Below, in pieces: positions 22,165 to 29,979 of a stretch of DNA of 64,000 bases. Origin of the DNA: Streptomyces ambofaciens ATCC 23877 (GTDB taxonomy: Bacteria > Actinomycetota > Actinomycetes > Streptomycetales > Streptomycetaceae); assembly GCF_001267885.1 (NCBI RefSeq), contig NZ_CP012382.1:4637001-4701000 (forward strand), in the 5' to 3' direction. The notes beneath the pieces were generated by a model. It was not told where the DNA came from. It worked only from the letters and a program-made list of their open reading frames with translations, and ran no database searches. Position 1 is the stretch's first letter, and every line of letters begins with the position of its first letter. The translations under genes were made by a program, and so were the position numbers.

Positions 22165-23029
22165 CGCGTGCCTCCTCGGTGTCGTGCCTCTCGGGAGCGG
22201 CGGTGCGGGTGGGCGGGGCCGCCGTCGCCGCGGCGCGGGCGGGCTTCGTGCGGGCGGCGGCGGGGACGTACGAGGTGCGCGGGAGCCAGCGGGTCAGCCG
22301 ACGGCCGAGCAGTTCCACGGCGGTGGAGGTCAGCCAGCCGAGCACGCCGATCGTGACCATGCCGACGAACACGCCCGGGTAGTCGACGACGGTGTAGTCC
22401 TGCCAGGTGCGGTAGCCCACGCCGTACTGGCCGGAGATCATCTCGGCGGAGATGACGCAGATCCACGAGACGCCGATGCCGACCGACAGCCCGCCGAAGA
22501 CGCCGGGCAGCGCACCCGGCAGGACCACGGAGCCCAGCACCCGCCACCGGCCGCCGCCCATGGTCCGTACGGCCTCCTCCCACACGGGGGCCAGCGCGCG
22601 GACCGCGTGCCGGGTGGAGACCAGGACCGGGAAGAAGGCCGCCGTGCAGGTGATGAAGACGATGCCCTGTTCGTTGGAGGGGAAGAGGAGGATGGCGACG
22701 GGGACCAGGGCGATGGCGGGAACGGGCCGGACCACTTCCAGCACCGGACCCAGCAGGTCCTCCGCGAGCCGCGAGCGTGCCACGAGCACGCCGGCGCCCA
22801 CGCCCAGTACGGCGGCGAGCAGGAAGCCGGTGAGGATGCGGGTGAGGCTGTCGGTGAGGTCCGTCCAGTAGTCGGACCCGGACAGCCGGCCGGCGAAGGC
22901 GTGCGCCACGTCGGTGACCGTGGGGAACTGCGAGAAGCGCAGCCACAGGTCGATGTTCCGGCTGGTCAGCAGTTGCCACAGGCCGAGGGCGACGCCGAGC
23001 GAGGCGGCGCGCAGCGCGTAGCGGGTCAT
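22142..23029 (-). CDS. ABC importer permease, SsuC/TauC-like
   Basis: Membrane subunit of the same importer, 295 residues with about six helices. The cytoplasmic coupling loop EEAVRTMGGGRWRVLGSVVLPGALPGVFGGL matches the EAA motif of binding-protein-dependent permeases (compare EAA---G---------P). The ATG overlaps the stop of the binding-protein gene (ATGA). The last ~40 residues are an Ala/Pro/Arg tail that is not membrane-spanning. The open frame continues upstream through the binding-protein gene but only as a shadow. Confidence 0.92.
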   Translation of the reverse strand: MTRYALRAASLGVALGLWQLLTSRNIDLWLRFSQFPTVTDVAHAFAGRLSGSDYWTDLTDSLTRILTGFLLAAVLGVGAGVLVARSRLAEDLLGPVLEVVRPVPAIALVPVAILLFPSNEQGIVFITCTAAFFPVLVSTRHAVRALAPVWEEAVRTMGGGRWRVLGSVVLPGALPGVFGGLSVGIGVSWICVISAEMISGQYGVGYRTWQDYTVVDYPGVFVGMVTIGVLGWLTSTAVELLGRRLTRWLPRTSYVPAAARTKPARAAATAAPPTRTAAPERHDTEEARDEHLVRD

Positions 23030-24387
23030 GACGCGCGCTCCAGCGCCTGGTCGTACGTGATGACCCGGGCCCCGCCGTGTCCGGCGACGTACGCCTGCGC
23101 GGTCTCCGGGGCGACGAAGGGCAGGAGCGCGGTGCCGTCGGCCACCCACACCGCCCGGTCGGCGAACCACAGGGTGCCGGTCGTGGCGTCGGGGACGTAG
23201 GCGGCGCGCACCGAGTCGCGGTGCCCGGCCACGTGCCTCAGCAGGGCGGTGGGCGAAGCGAAGGCCAGGGTCTTCCGTGCCCCCTCGGGCCAGACCTCGC
23301 CGGCCGGTTTTGGGGGGCCGGCGGCGAGCCGTTCGGCGTACTCGGCCGGTCCGAGCGCCTTCTTCACGTACCTGTCGTCCACGAAGGCGTCCACGTCCAC
23401 GTCGCCGGTGAGCCTGGCGTCCTTGAGGATCGACACGTCCTCCTTGAGGGCCGCCACGAGCTGGGGCCTGATCGCCGGGTCGAAGGTGGCGATGCCCTGG
23501 GCGCCGTTGTAGAGGTAGACGGCCTCGGCGGGCAGGCCCGTGGCCTTCGCGACCTTCTCGGCGGCGTCCACGGGGTGGGAGGCGAGGTAGTCGGTCGCCT
23601 GGGCCTGCGCCTTCAGGAACGCCTCCAGCACGGCCGGGCGCCGCTTGGCGAAGTCCTCCCGGGCGGTCACTCCGTGGAAGGTGGGCAGGTTCAGCAGCGC
23701 GCCGTCGTACAGCGCCTTCGCCTTGCCCTGCCGGGCGAGCAGGCCGGGCCAGGCGACGAACTGCGACAGGGCGTCGGCACTTCCCGACGACAGGGCCGAG
23801 GCGCCGACCGCGGGCTCCTGGTTGAGCTTCTCGATGTCCTCGGCGGGGTCGAGGCCGGCGCGGCGCAGGGCGCGGACGAGGGTGCCGTCGGCGGCCGAGC
23901 CGACGCTCGTCGAGACCTTCTTGCCCTTCAGGTCCTTGAGGGAGGTGAGCCGCGAACCGGGTGCGGTGACGATGGTGTTGAGGCCGCCGCGCAGGTTGTA
24001 GCCGGTGACCGAGACCAGGCGGGTCGGCTTGCCGAGCTGTTGGCCGCGGGCCGCGTTGATGAGGAGGGGGAAGTCGCCCATCGAGCCGATGTCGATCTTC
24101 CCGGCGGTCATCTGGGCGGTGATGGGGGCGCCGGTCGCGTAGTCCTGCCACTTCACCTTGTAGGTGCGGCCGTCACCGAGGGCGTCGAGCTGCTTCTCGA
24201 AGGAGCCGAGGGAGCGCAGCAGGGTGCCGGCGGTGACGGTGTTGATCGTCCGGGACTGGTAGCCGACGGTCACGGTGACCGTGGATCCGTCACCGTCGGC
24301 CGAGGCGTCGCCACCGCAGGCGGTGAGGGGCAGGAGCAGCGCGGCGGCGGCCGCGGCCGCGGGGATGCCGGTGCGGGTCTGTTTCAT
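23026..24387 (-). CDS. SsuA/TauA-like solute-binding lipoprotein with NosL-like C-terminal domain
   Basis: Substrate-binding lipoprotein of 453 residues. The signal peptide ends in a lipobox (LLLPLTACGG, Cys at residue 24). Residues ~40-370 look like the NMT1/SsuA/TauA class (IDIGSMGDFPLLINAARGQ, LKDLKGKKVSTSVGSAADGTL). Residues ~376-453 are extra: AAYVPDATTG, ADRAVWVADG, FVAPETAQAYVAGHGGARV and ITYDQ resemble the C-terminal half of NosL, a periplasmic copper-binding lipoprotein of denitrifiers. The Cys/Met metal site of NosL is not evident. The ATG has 14 nt to the ferredoxin stop upstream and overlaps the permease start. The ligand is unknown. Confidence 0.87.
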   Translation of the reverse strand: MKQTRTGIPAAAAAAALLLPLTACGGDASADGDGSTVTVTVGYQSRTINTVTAGTLLRSLGSFEKQLDALGDGRTYKVKWQDYATGAPITAQMTAGKIDIGSMGDFPLLINAARGQQLGKPTRLVSVTGYNLRGGLNTIVTAPGSRLTSLKDLKGKKVSTSVGSAADGTLVRALRRAGLDPAEDIEKLNQEPAVGASALSSGSADALSQFVAWPGLLARQGKAKALYDGALLNLPTFHGVTAREDFAKRRPAVLEAFLKAQAQATDYLASHPVDAAEKVAKATGLPAEAVYLYNGAQGIATFDPAIRPQLVAALKEDVSILKDARLTGDVDVDAFVDDRYVKKALGPAEYAERLAAGPPKPAGEVWPEGARKTLAFASPTALLRHVAGHRDSVRAAYVPDATTGTLWFADRAVWVADGTALLPFVAPETAQAYVAGHGGARVITYDQALERAS

Positions 24388-24401
24388 GGGATGCGGGCCT
24401 C

Positions 24402-24629
24402 TCACCGGAGCAGGTAGGGCATGTTGACCGTGACGGCCCCGGTGGGGCAGCGGGCCGCGCACGGGCCGCAGTACCAGCACTCGTCGACGTGCATGTAGGC
24501 CTTGCCGTTGCGCTCGTCGATGGCCAGGGAGTCCAGCGGGCACATGTCCACGCAGAGGGTGCAGCCGTCGATGCACTTCGACTCGTCGATGGTCACGGGC
24601 ACGTCGGCCCGCTGGGGCGCCAAGGGCAT
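24402..24629 (-). CDS. Two-[4Fe-4S] ferredoxin, AprB-like
   Basis: A 75-residue ferredoxin with two complete cluster motifs, CIDGCTLCVDMCP and CWYCGPCAARCP, each feeding a distal Cys in the other, as in bacterial 2[4Fe-4S] ferredoxins and the N-terminal part of APS reductase beta. The ATG at 24629 follows GGAGAC by a few bases. Its position directly before the binding protein, and in the same operon as an AprA-like flavoprotein, suggests it is that enzyme's electron-transfer partner. Confidence 0.9.
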   Translation of the reverse strand: MPLAPQRADVPVTIDESKCIDGCTLCVDMCPLDSLAIDERNGKAYMHVDECWYCGPCAARCPTGAVTVNMPYLLR

Positions 24630-24688
24630 GGCTGTCTCCAGGAAGGTGCGAGGGAGGATGCGCGGAAGCGAGGGCGCGGGCCGGGTGA

Positions 24689-25489
24689 CTACGCGGACCG
24701 GTGGAGCAGGCCGCTCATCGCGATGCGGTCGCCGCGGAAGCGGATGAACTCCAGGTCGACCGGGCGGCCGTCCGCGAGGTGGGTGAGCCGTTCCAGCATG
24801 AGGACGGCCGCGCCCCGCGGGGTCTCGAGCACGGCGGCGGAGTGCGCGTCGGCGCTGACGGCCTCCAGATTGATCTCGGCGTGGCCGAGCGGCGTGCCGG
24901 TGACGGACTCCAGCAGGTGGAAGACGTCGTTGTTCTCGAGGTCGGCGCCGAGCAGGGCGGTGCCGGTGTCGAGGGGAAGGTAGGTGTGGTCCAGGGAGAG
25001 GGGGACGCCGTTCAGGCGGCGCAGGCGTTCGATGTAGAGGACGTCCTCGCCGGGTGGGACGCGGAGGCGTTCGGCGACCGGGGCGGGGGCCGGGACGGGG
25101 ACGGTGGCCCGCACCTCGTTGGTGACCCGCCCGTGTTCGTGCAGGGTCTCCGCGAGGCCCATCAGACGGTCCAGTCCGTGGGGGTACTTGCGGGTGGCGA
25201 GCACGGTGCCGACACCGGGCTGCCGGGTGACCAGCCCCTCGGCGCGCAGCAGGTCCAGGGCTTGGCGGACCGTGTTCCGGGTGGCGTCGTACTCCGCGGC
25301 GAGCGCGTCCTCGTGGGGCAGCGCGCCGTCGGGGAAGGCGTCGGTGAGCAGTTGCCGGCGCAGCAGGTCGGCCAGTTGACGGGCCCGGTCGGCGCGCAGC
25401 CGACGCCGCGTGCGGTGGGCGGCGACGGTGGTCGCGCCCTGGCCGACGTGGTCCCGGAGGCGTTCGGAGGGGGGCATGGGCTGGACCAT
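24689..25489 (-). CDS. GntR/HutC-family transcriptional regulator
   Basis: 266 residues: an N-terminal winged helix (about residues 38-100, with DGALPHEDALAAEYDATRNTVRQALDLLRAEGL typical of GntR) and a C-terminal UTRA ligand-binding domain (about 110-255). It is the first gene of the minus-strand cluster, 59 nt upstream of the ferredoxin, so it probably controls the operon in response to a small molecule. The first ATG at 25489 was kept; a second ATG at 25477 is possible since neither has an obvious ribosome-binding sequence. No clear operator palindrome was found upstream. Confidence 0.9.
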   Translation of the reverse strand: MVQPMPPSERLRDHVGQGATTVAAHRTRRRLRADRARQLADLLRRQLLTDAFPDGALPHEDALAAEYDATRNTVRQALDLLRAEGLVTRQPGVGTVLATRKYPHGLDRLMGLAETLHEHGRVTNEVRATVPVPAPAPVAERLRVPPGEDVLYIERLRRLNGVPLSLDHTYLPLDTGTALLGADLENNDVFHLLESVTGTPLGHAEINLEAVSADAHSAAVLETPRGAAVLMLERLTHLADGRPVDLEFIRFRGDRIAMSGLLHRSA

Positions 25490-25667
25490 ACCGAGTGGGT
25501 GGCGTGAGTGGTGTTGCTGGTTTGTTGCGCCACCGGGGGCTTCCCCGGGCAGGGGGATGAGCTGCGCTTTTCCCTGCTCCGGGGACGAGTTCCGCCACCC
25601 GGGACCGGCTGCGGATCCGGCCCGGCGCGGGCACGGGCGCCGAGGTCCGTGCCGCGCCGGAGCAGGG

Positions 25668-26606
25668 CTACGCCAGCGCCGTCAGCCCCGGGGCGAAGGT
25701 GATCAGCAGGGGGAGGAGGGGGACGAGGGCGGCCGTGGCCGTGGTCAGGGCCCGGTGCCGGGGGGTCAGGCGGGGCGGCGGTTCGAGGAGGCGGTCGACC
25801 CGCTCGCCGAGGAGGCGGTGACTGGAGGCGCAGGACAGGACGCCCCGGTGCTGGTTGAGTTCGATCAGCGCCAGTGCCGTGGTCAGGTGGCCGCAGCGGC
25901 GGGAGGCGGTGTCGTCGGCGGACAGCTCGACCAGGCGGTGGGTCTGGTCGCAGAAGTGGGCGAAGAGCGGGACTCGCGGGAAGCCGGTGGCCAGCGCGGT
26001 GGACAGGTGCAGCAGCCAGTCGTGCCGGGCCCGGGCATGGCCGCGCTCGTGGGTGAGGACGGCGTCGAGCTGGTGGTCGGTGAGGCGCTGCAGGGCGCCG
26101 GTGGTGACGATCAGCTGGGGCGGGTGGCCGGGCATCCACCAGGCGTCCGGGTACTCGTCCTCCAGGACCAGCAGGGGACCCCGGGCGGTAGGGAGACCGG
26201 CGGGCAGGTCGGGAGCGCGTTCACGCAGCTGGGCGCGGGAACGGGCGCGGCCACGGCGGGCCTCGACCAGCTCCCGGGCGAGCATGGCGGTGGTCCACGC
26301 GGCCCCGCCGGCCAGCAGCAGGGTGAGGGCGGCTGCCCAGGGCGGGCCGGCGGAGAGGTTGTAGGCCGCGGTCACCGCGGGCGGTGCCGGCGCGAAGAGC
26401 TGGGCGCGGACGGTGCCGAAGACGGCGGCGGCCCCGAGGACGAGGGCCGTCAGGCAGCACAGCAGGACGGTGGCGACCAGGCACTGCCACACCCACAGCG
26501 CGACCACGGGGTCCCGCTCGGGCCACGCGGACCGGGTCAGCGCGCGCGGCACCGGTACCGCGGCGGTCACGGCGACGGCGAACAGCAGGAGCAGGCAGAC
26601 GGTCAT
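25668..26606 (-). CDS. M56 family (BlaR1-like) membrane metallopeptidase
   Basis: 312 residues with an N-terminal helix pair, a third helix near residue 95 and a hydrophobic C-terminus. The zinc-protease motif HERGH (HExxH) is near residue 185, in VLTHERGHARARHDW, and the third ligand region is VELSADDTASRRCG. M56 proteins usually activate by cleaving a BlaI/MecI repressor encoded next to them; I find no BlaI-like frame on either side. It lies between GntR and fumarylacetoacetase, all on the minus strand, with generous gaps, so it is probably its own transcription unit. Confidence 0.87.
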   Translation of the reverse strand: MTVCLLLLFAVAVTAAVPVPRALTRSAWPERDPVVALWVWQCLVATVLLCCLTALVLGAAAVFGTVRAQLFAPAPPAVTAAYNLSAGPPWAAALTLLLAGGAAWTTAMLARELVEARRGRARSRAQLRERAPDLPAGLPTARGPLLVLEDEYPDAWWMPGHPPQLIVTTGALQRLTDHQLDAVLTHERGHARARHDWLLHLSTALATGFPRVPLFAHFCDQTHRLVELSADDTASRRCGHLTTALALIELNQHRGVLSCASSHRLLGERVDRLLEPPPRLTPRHRALTTATAALVPLLPLLITFAPGLTALA

Positions 26607-27023
26607 GCCACGGGCTCCGGATCCTGGTGTCGGAAGGGCGGGCGGCTCTGGCTGTGCGGGGCTGGCTGGTGCTGGTGCTGGTGCTGGTGCTGGTGGTGGT
26701 TGTGGTGGTGCTCGTGGTGGTGGTGGTGCCGATAGTGCAGGTGGTGCGGGTAGTCCAGGTGGTGCGGGGGTGGTGCGGGTGGCGCTGGGCTGGGTCTGTG
26801 CCGGGACCGTGCCGGGACTGCGGTCCGGTCGGTGCGCGGGGCGTCGGGCTTCGGCCGGTGCCGGAGCCTGCGGCGACCGGAGCGGGGTGCGGCTCCGGGT
26901 CGGTCACCGCTCCGATGCGGCCGGGAGGCGGGCGTGCCGCGCGCACACCGCCCGACGCCAGTATGACGGTGCCGGGCGGTGCGAGTCAGCCGCCGAGGGA
27001 CATCGAGTCCGGACGCGCGGACG
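26607..27023. other. Non-coding gap with GGT-rich simple repeat
   Basis: 417 nt between fumarylacetoacetase and the M56 gene. The plus strand at 26668-26691 is four exact GGTGCT hexamers, continuing as irregular GGT triplets to about 26729 and looser GGTGNNG copies to about 26790. Open frames here read as poly-Val/Leu or poly-Thr/Ser and have no homolog I recognise. No BlaI-type repressor is present. Confidence 0.7.
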
Positions 27024-28256
27024 TCACCGCCCGTCCGACCGCCCGACCACCCGCCCGGTCACCTCGCCGAGTCCCACCCGGGTGCCGCCCGGCCCCGGCG
27101 CCCAGGCCGAGAGGGTCACCACGTCCCCGTCCTCGAGGAACGTCCGCTTGCCCTCGGGCAGGTCCAGCGGGTCGCGTCCGTTCCAGGTCAGTTCGAGCAG
27201 CGACCCGCGCTCCCGCTCGGCCGGCCCGCTCACCGTGCCCGAGCCGTAGAGGTCGCCGGTGCGCAGCGACGCGCCGCCCACGGTCATGTGGGCCAGTTGC
27301 TGGGCGGCCGTCCAGTACATGGTGGAGAAGGGCGGCTCGGAGACGACGTGGCCGTTGACGGCGACGGAGATCCGCAGGTCGTAGCCGCCGGGTTCGTCGG
27401 TCCGCCCGCCCGTGTCGTCGAGGTAGGGCAGCAGCTCGTGCGTGCGCTCCGGCGGCGTCACCCGCGCGTCCTCCAAAGCGTCCAGCGGCGTGATCCAGGC
27501 CGACACCGACGTGGCGAAGGACTTGCCGAGGAACGGGCCGAGGGGGACGTACTCCCAGGCCTGGACGTCCCGCGCCGACCAGTCGTTGAGCAGGCACAGC
27601 CCGAAGACGTGCTCGCGGAAGTCGCCGAGCGCCACCGGGCTGCCCAGCTCGGACGGCACGCCCACCACGAAGCCGACCTCGGCCTCGATGTCCAGGCGGA
27701 CGGACGGTCCGAAGACGGGCGCGGGGTCGGTGGGCGCCTTGCGCTGACCGGAGGGCCGCACGACGTCCGTTCCGGACACCACCACCGTGCCGGAGCGGCC
27801 GTGGTAGCCGATGGGCAGGTGCTTCCAGTTCGGGGTGAGGGAGTCCGCGGCGTCGGGGCGGAAGATCTGGCCGACGTTCCGGGCGTGGTTCTCGGAGGCG
27901 TAGAAGTCGACGTAGTCCGCGACCTCGAAGGGCAGGTGCAGGGTCACCGACGACAGGGGGTGGAACAGGGGTTCCAGGGTCTCGCGGTGGGAGGGGACCG
28001 TCACCCAGGCCGTCAGCGCGCGCCGCACGTCGGACCAGGCGGTACGGCCCGCCGCCAGCAGCGGGTTGAGGGTGGGCCGGGCGAGCAGGGAGGCGTACGG
28101 CGACCCGAGCGCGTGGGCCGCCGCGCCGGCGTCGAGGACGTGGTCGCCGAGCCGGACGCCCACCGTCCGCTCCTGCGTGCCGGGGATCGAGAACACGCCG
28201 TACGGAAGGTTGTGCGGGCCGAAGGGGTCGCCCTCGGGGACATCGAAGGGGGGCAT
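27024..28256 (-). CDS. fahA: Fumarylacetoacetase
   Basis: Last enzyme of tyrosine/homogentisate breakdown: hydrolyses fumarylacetoacetate to fumarate and acetoacetate. 410 residues, the usual length. It has an N-terminal SH3-like domain (~1-115) and the FAH catalytic fold after it. Metal and active-site segments are visible: DFYASENHARNVGQIFRP, DIEAEVGFVVG, LLNDWSARDVQAWEYVPLGPFLGKSF. The ATG at 28256 (MPPFDVPEG) is used; an ATG at 28286 would add ten residues without family support. No other tyrosine-degradation gene is adjacent. Confidence 0.94.
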   Translation of the reverse strand: MPPFDVPEGDPFGPHNLPYGVFSIPGTQERTVGVRLGDHVLDAGAAAHALGSPYASLLARPTLNPLLAAGRTAWSDVRRALTAWVTVPSHRETLEPLFHPLSSVTLHLPFEVADYVDFYASENHARNVGQIFRPDAADSLTPNWKHLPIGYHGRSGTVVVSGTDVVRPSGQRKAPTDPAPVFGPSVRLDIEAEVGFVVGVPSELGSPVALGDFREHVFGLCLLNDWSARDVQAWEYVPLGPFLGKSFATSVSAWITPLDALEDARVTPPERTHELLPYLDDTGGRTDEPGGYDLRISVAVNGHVVSEPPFSTMYWTAAQQLAHMTVGGASLRTGDLYGSGTVSGPAERERGSLLELTWNGRDPLDLPEGKRTFLEDGDVVTLSAWAPGPGGTRVGLGEVTGRVVGRSDGR

Positions 28257-28662
28257 CGGGTGGTGCCTCGCTTTCGTGCTCGCCATGTGCGCCGTGCGCG
28301 CCGGGTGCGCCACGCGGTTCGTGGCCCGGCCACACGTTACGGGTGACATACCGGTCTTGGGCAGTGCGGGCGTGAGGGGGTGGTGCGTGGCGGGGGAGAG
28401 CGCGCACAGGCGGGCTGACGTGCGGGGAGTGGCCCGTCCACCGGTGCGCCATGCGAGCGGAGGGGCCGGTGGGGCGGCGTCCTCACCGCAGGCGCACGCC
28501 CGCGTGAACGACGGAGAGCGTGGCGCTCCGCTGCCGCGCGGACACGGGAAGTTGTCCACAGGCCGGTACGCAATCTTGACGGACCGGTGCGAACGGGGCG
28601 ACTCTGGGCGGGTGCCGGCGGGCCTCGGGGAGGGGGCCTGCAAGGGCGCACCAGGGGGGCGG
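28257..28662. other. Divergent intergenic region, fumarylacetoacetase / polysaccharide locus
   Basis: 406 nt without a convincing gene. It contains a 13-bp inverted repeat at 28321-28333 (GTGGCC, one C, GGCCAC) on the fumarylacetoacetase side and a possible promoter for the plus-strand locus at 28576-28605. Confidence 0.6.
28576..28605 (+). promoter_or_regulatory. Possible promoter of the polysaccharide locus
   Basis: TTGACG at 28576-28581 matches a -35 box in five of six positions. After 18 nt comes GACTCT, a poor -10. A start near 28612 would leave about 50 nt of leader before the ATG at 28663. Confidence 0.35.
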
Positions 28663-29979
28663 ATGGCCATCGGGGAGGCCGGTCCGGGTTCGGTGCGGGA
28701 TGGTTCGCGGCCGAGGAAGCGGCTGGAAGAGACCATGCGCGGCCGGCTCGGCCGGGAATGCGTGTACGTACCGTCATGCCGTTTCGGGCTGTACGCGGCA
28801 CTGCGTCACTGGTGCCCGCCGGGCGGCCGCGTACTGATGTCGCCGGTCAACGACGACGTCATCTTCTTCGTCGTCCTGGCGGCCGGACTGCGGCCGGTCC
28901 AGGCGCCGCTGAACCCCTCGGAAGCCTCCATCGACATCGATGCCGTGCCCCGGGAGACGTGGGGATCGCTGTCCGCCGTACTGACGACGAACCTGTACGG
29001 GAATCCGGACCCGGCGCCCGGACTGCGGGCCCGCTGCGACGCCCTGGGCATCCCGTTGTTCGAGGACGCGGCGCACGCCATCGGCAGCGAGGTGGGCGGG
29101 CGACCGGTCGGAGCCTGGGGCGACGCCTCCGTCTTCAGCCTGTCCAAGCACGTCGGCGCCAAGGCCGGAGGAATCCTCGCGGTCGCCGACCCGGAGCTGC
29201 GGGAAGCACTGGGGAAGACCTGCGAGGAGCTGCTGCTGCCCCGCCGCACGACGGCCGAACTCGCCTACGCCGTAAGGCCGTACGCGGAGGCCGCGGTGCG
29301 CGGGCTGCGGTTGCGGAGGGCGGCCTGGGCCACGATGCGCCTGCTGGGGCGGATGGAGCGCGAGGAGATCCGGATGCCCCTGCGTCCGCAGGAGCTGGCC
29401 CGCGCGGTCGCCTCGGCACCGGACCTGGCGGCGCACGACCCGTGGGTCCGGGTGGACATGCACGACTACCGGCTGCGGGCGGGCCGGTTCCGGCTCGGGC
29501 GCGTCGCGCGGCGGCTCGACGGGCTGGACGACGTATTCGCGAGGTGCCGGTCGGGCACCGAGCTGCTGCTCGCGACACGCTGGGCGAGGCCGGCCGGGTG
29601 GGAGGCGCCGAGGAGCGGGCCGCCCGGGAGCGGACCGTCGGCGAGCGGGCCGCCCGGGAGCGGGCCGTCGGCGAGCGGGCCGTCCGGTGGGACGCAGCCG
29701 TTGTTCCGGGTGCCGCTGCTCTTGGCGGACCGGGACGCGGCGGTCCGCGCGCTGGCCCGGCGCGGCATCGTCGTCGGCTACCTCTACGACCCGCCGCTCG
29801 ACGACTACGCGGGCGCGGCCTTCACGGACCCCTCTCCGTCCCCCGAGGGGGCGCGCTGGTTCGCGCGGCACGCGCTCCCCGTGGATCCGCTGCACGCCCG
29901 TGCGGCCGTCGCGGCACTGGAGGAGTCGGGAGCACGACCGGCCGAGGCACCGGAGGGGCTGGTTCCGTCCGGTGGCTGA
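28663..29979 (+). CDS. DegT/DnrJ/EryC1-type PLP aminotransferase-like protein
   Basis: 438 residues of the sugar aminotransferase superfamily, which makes amino- or deoxysugars on nucleotide carriers. The cofactor region is clear: TTNLYGNP, the Asp in PLFEDAAHAIGSEVGG, and the PLP lysine in FSLSKHVGAKAGG. A low-complexity Gly/Ser/Pro insert of about 25 residues, built from two exact-length 10-residue repeats, interrupts the C-terminal domain. The ATG at 28663 has AGGGGGGCGG immediately upstream; the frame stays open further 5' without a better start. First gene of the plus-strand polysaccharide cluster; its stop overlaps the flippase start by 8 bp. Confidence 0.8.
   Translation: MAIGEAGPGSVRDGSRPRKRLEETMRGRLGRECVYVPSCRFGLYAALRHWCPPGGRVLMSPVNDDVIFFVVLAAGLRPVQAPLNPSEASIDIDAVPRETWGSLSAVLTTNLYGNPDPAPGLRARCDALGIPLFEDAAHAIGSEVGGRPVGAWGDASVFSLSKHVGAKAGGILAVADPELREALGKTCEELLLPRRTTAELAYAVRPYAEAAVRGLRLRRAAWATMRLLGRMEREEIRMPLRPQELARAVASAPDLAAHDPWVRVDMHDYRLRAGRFRLGRVARRLDGLDDVFARCRSGTELLLATRWARPAGWEAPRSGPPGSGPSASGPPGSGPSASGPSGGTQPLFRVPLLLADRDAAVRALARRGIVVGYLYDPPLDDYAGAAFTDPSPSPEGARWFARHALPVDPLHARAAVAALEESGARPAEAPEGLVPSGG
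29613..29672 (+). repeat. 30-bp tandem repeat inside the DegT-like gene
   Basis: Two adjacent 30-bp units (29613-29642, 29643-29672; one base differs) and a partial third encode SGPPGSGPSA repeats in frame. The unit length of ten codons allows expansion or contraction without frameshift. Confidence 0.8.

Noticed and set aside
19613..23200. A 1195-codon open frame on the plus strand antisense to the flavoprotein and ABC genes.
   Set aside because: Its composition is Gly/Val/Arg-biased with no motifs, and it mirrors codon positions of real minus-strand genes; a GC-bias shadow.
26221..26946. A Thr/Ser-rich minus-strand frame upstream of the M56 gene, considered as a missing BlaI repressor.
   Set aside because: Poly-Thr/Ser from the GGT repeat, no helix-turn-helix, and it overlaps the M56 coding sequence.
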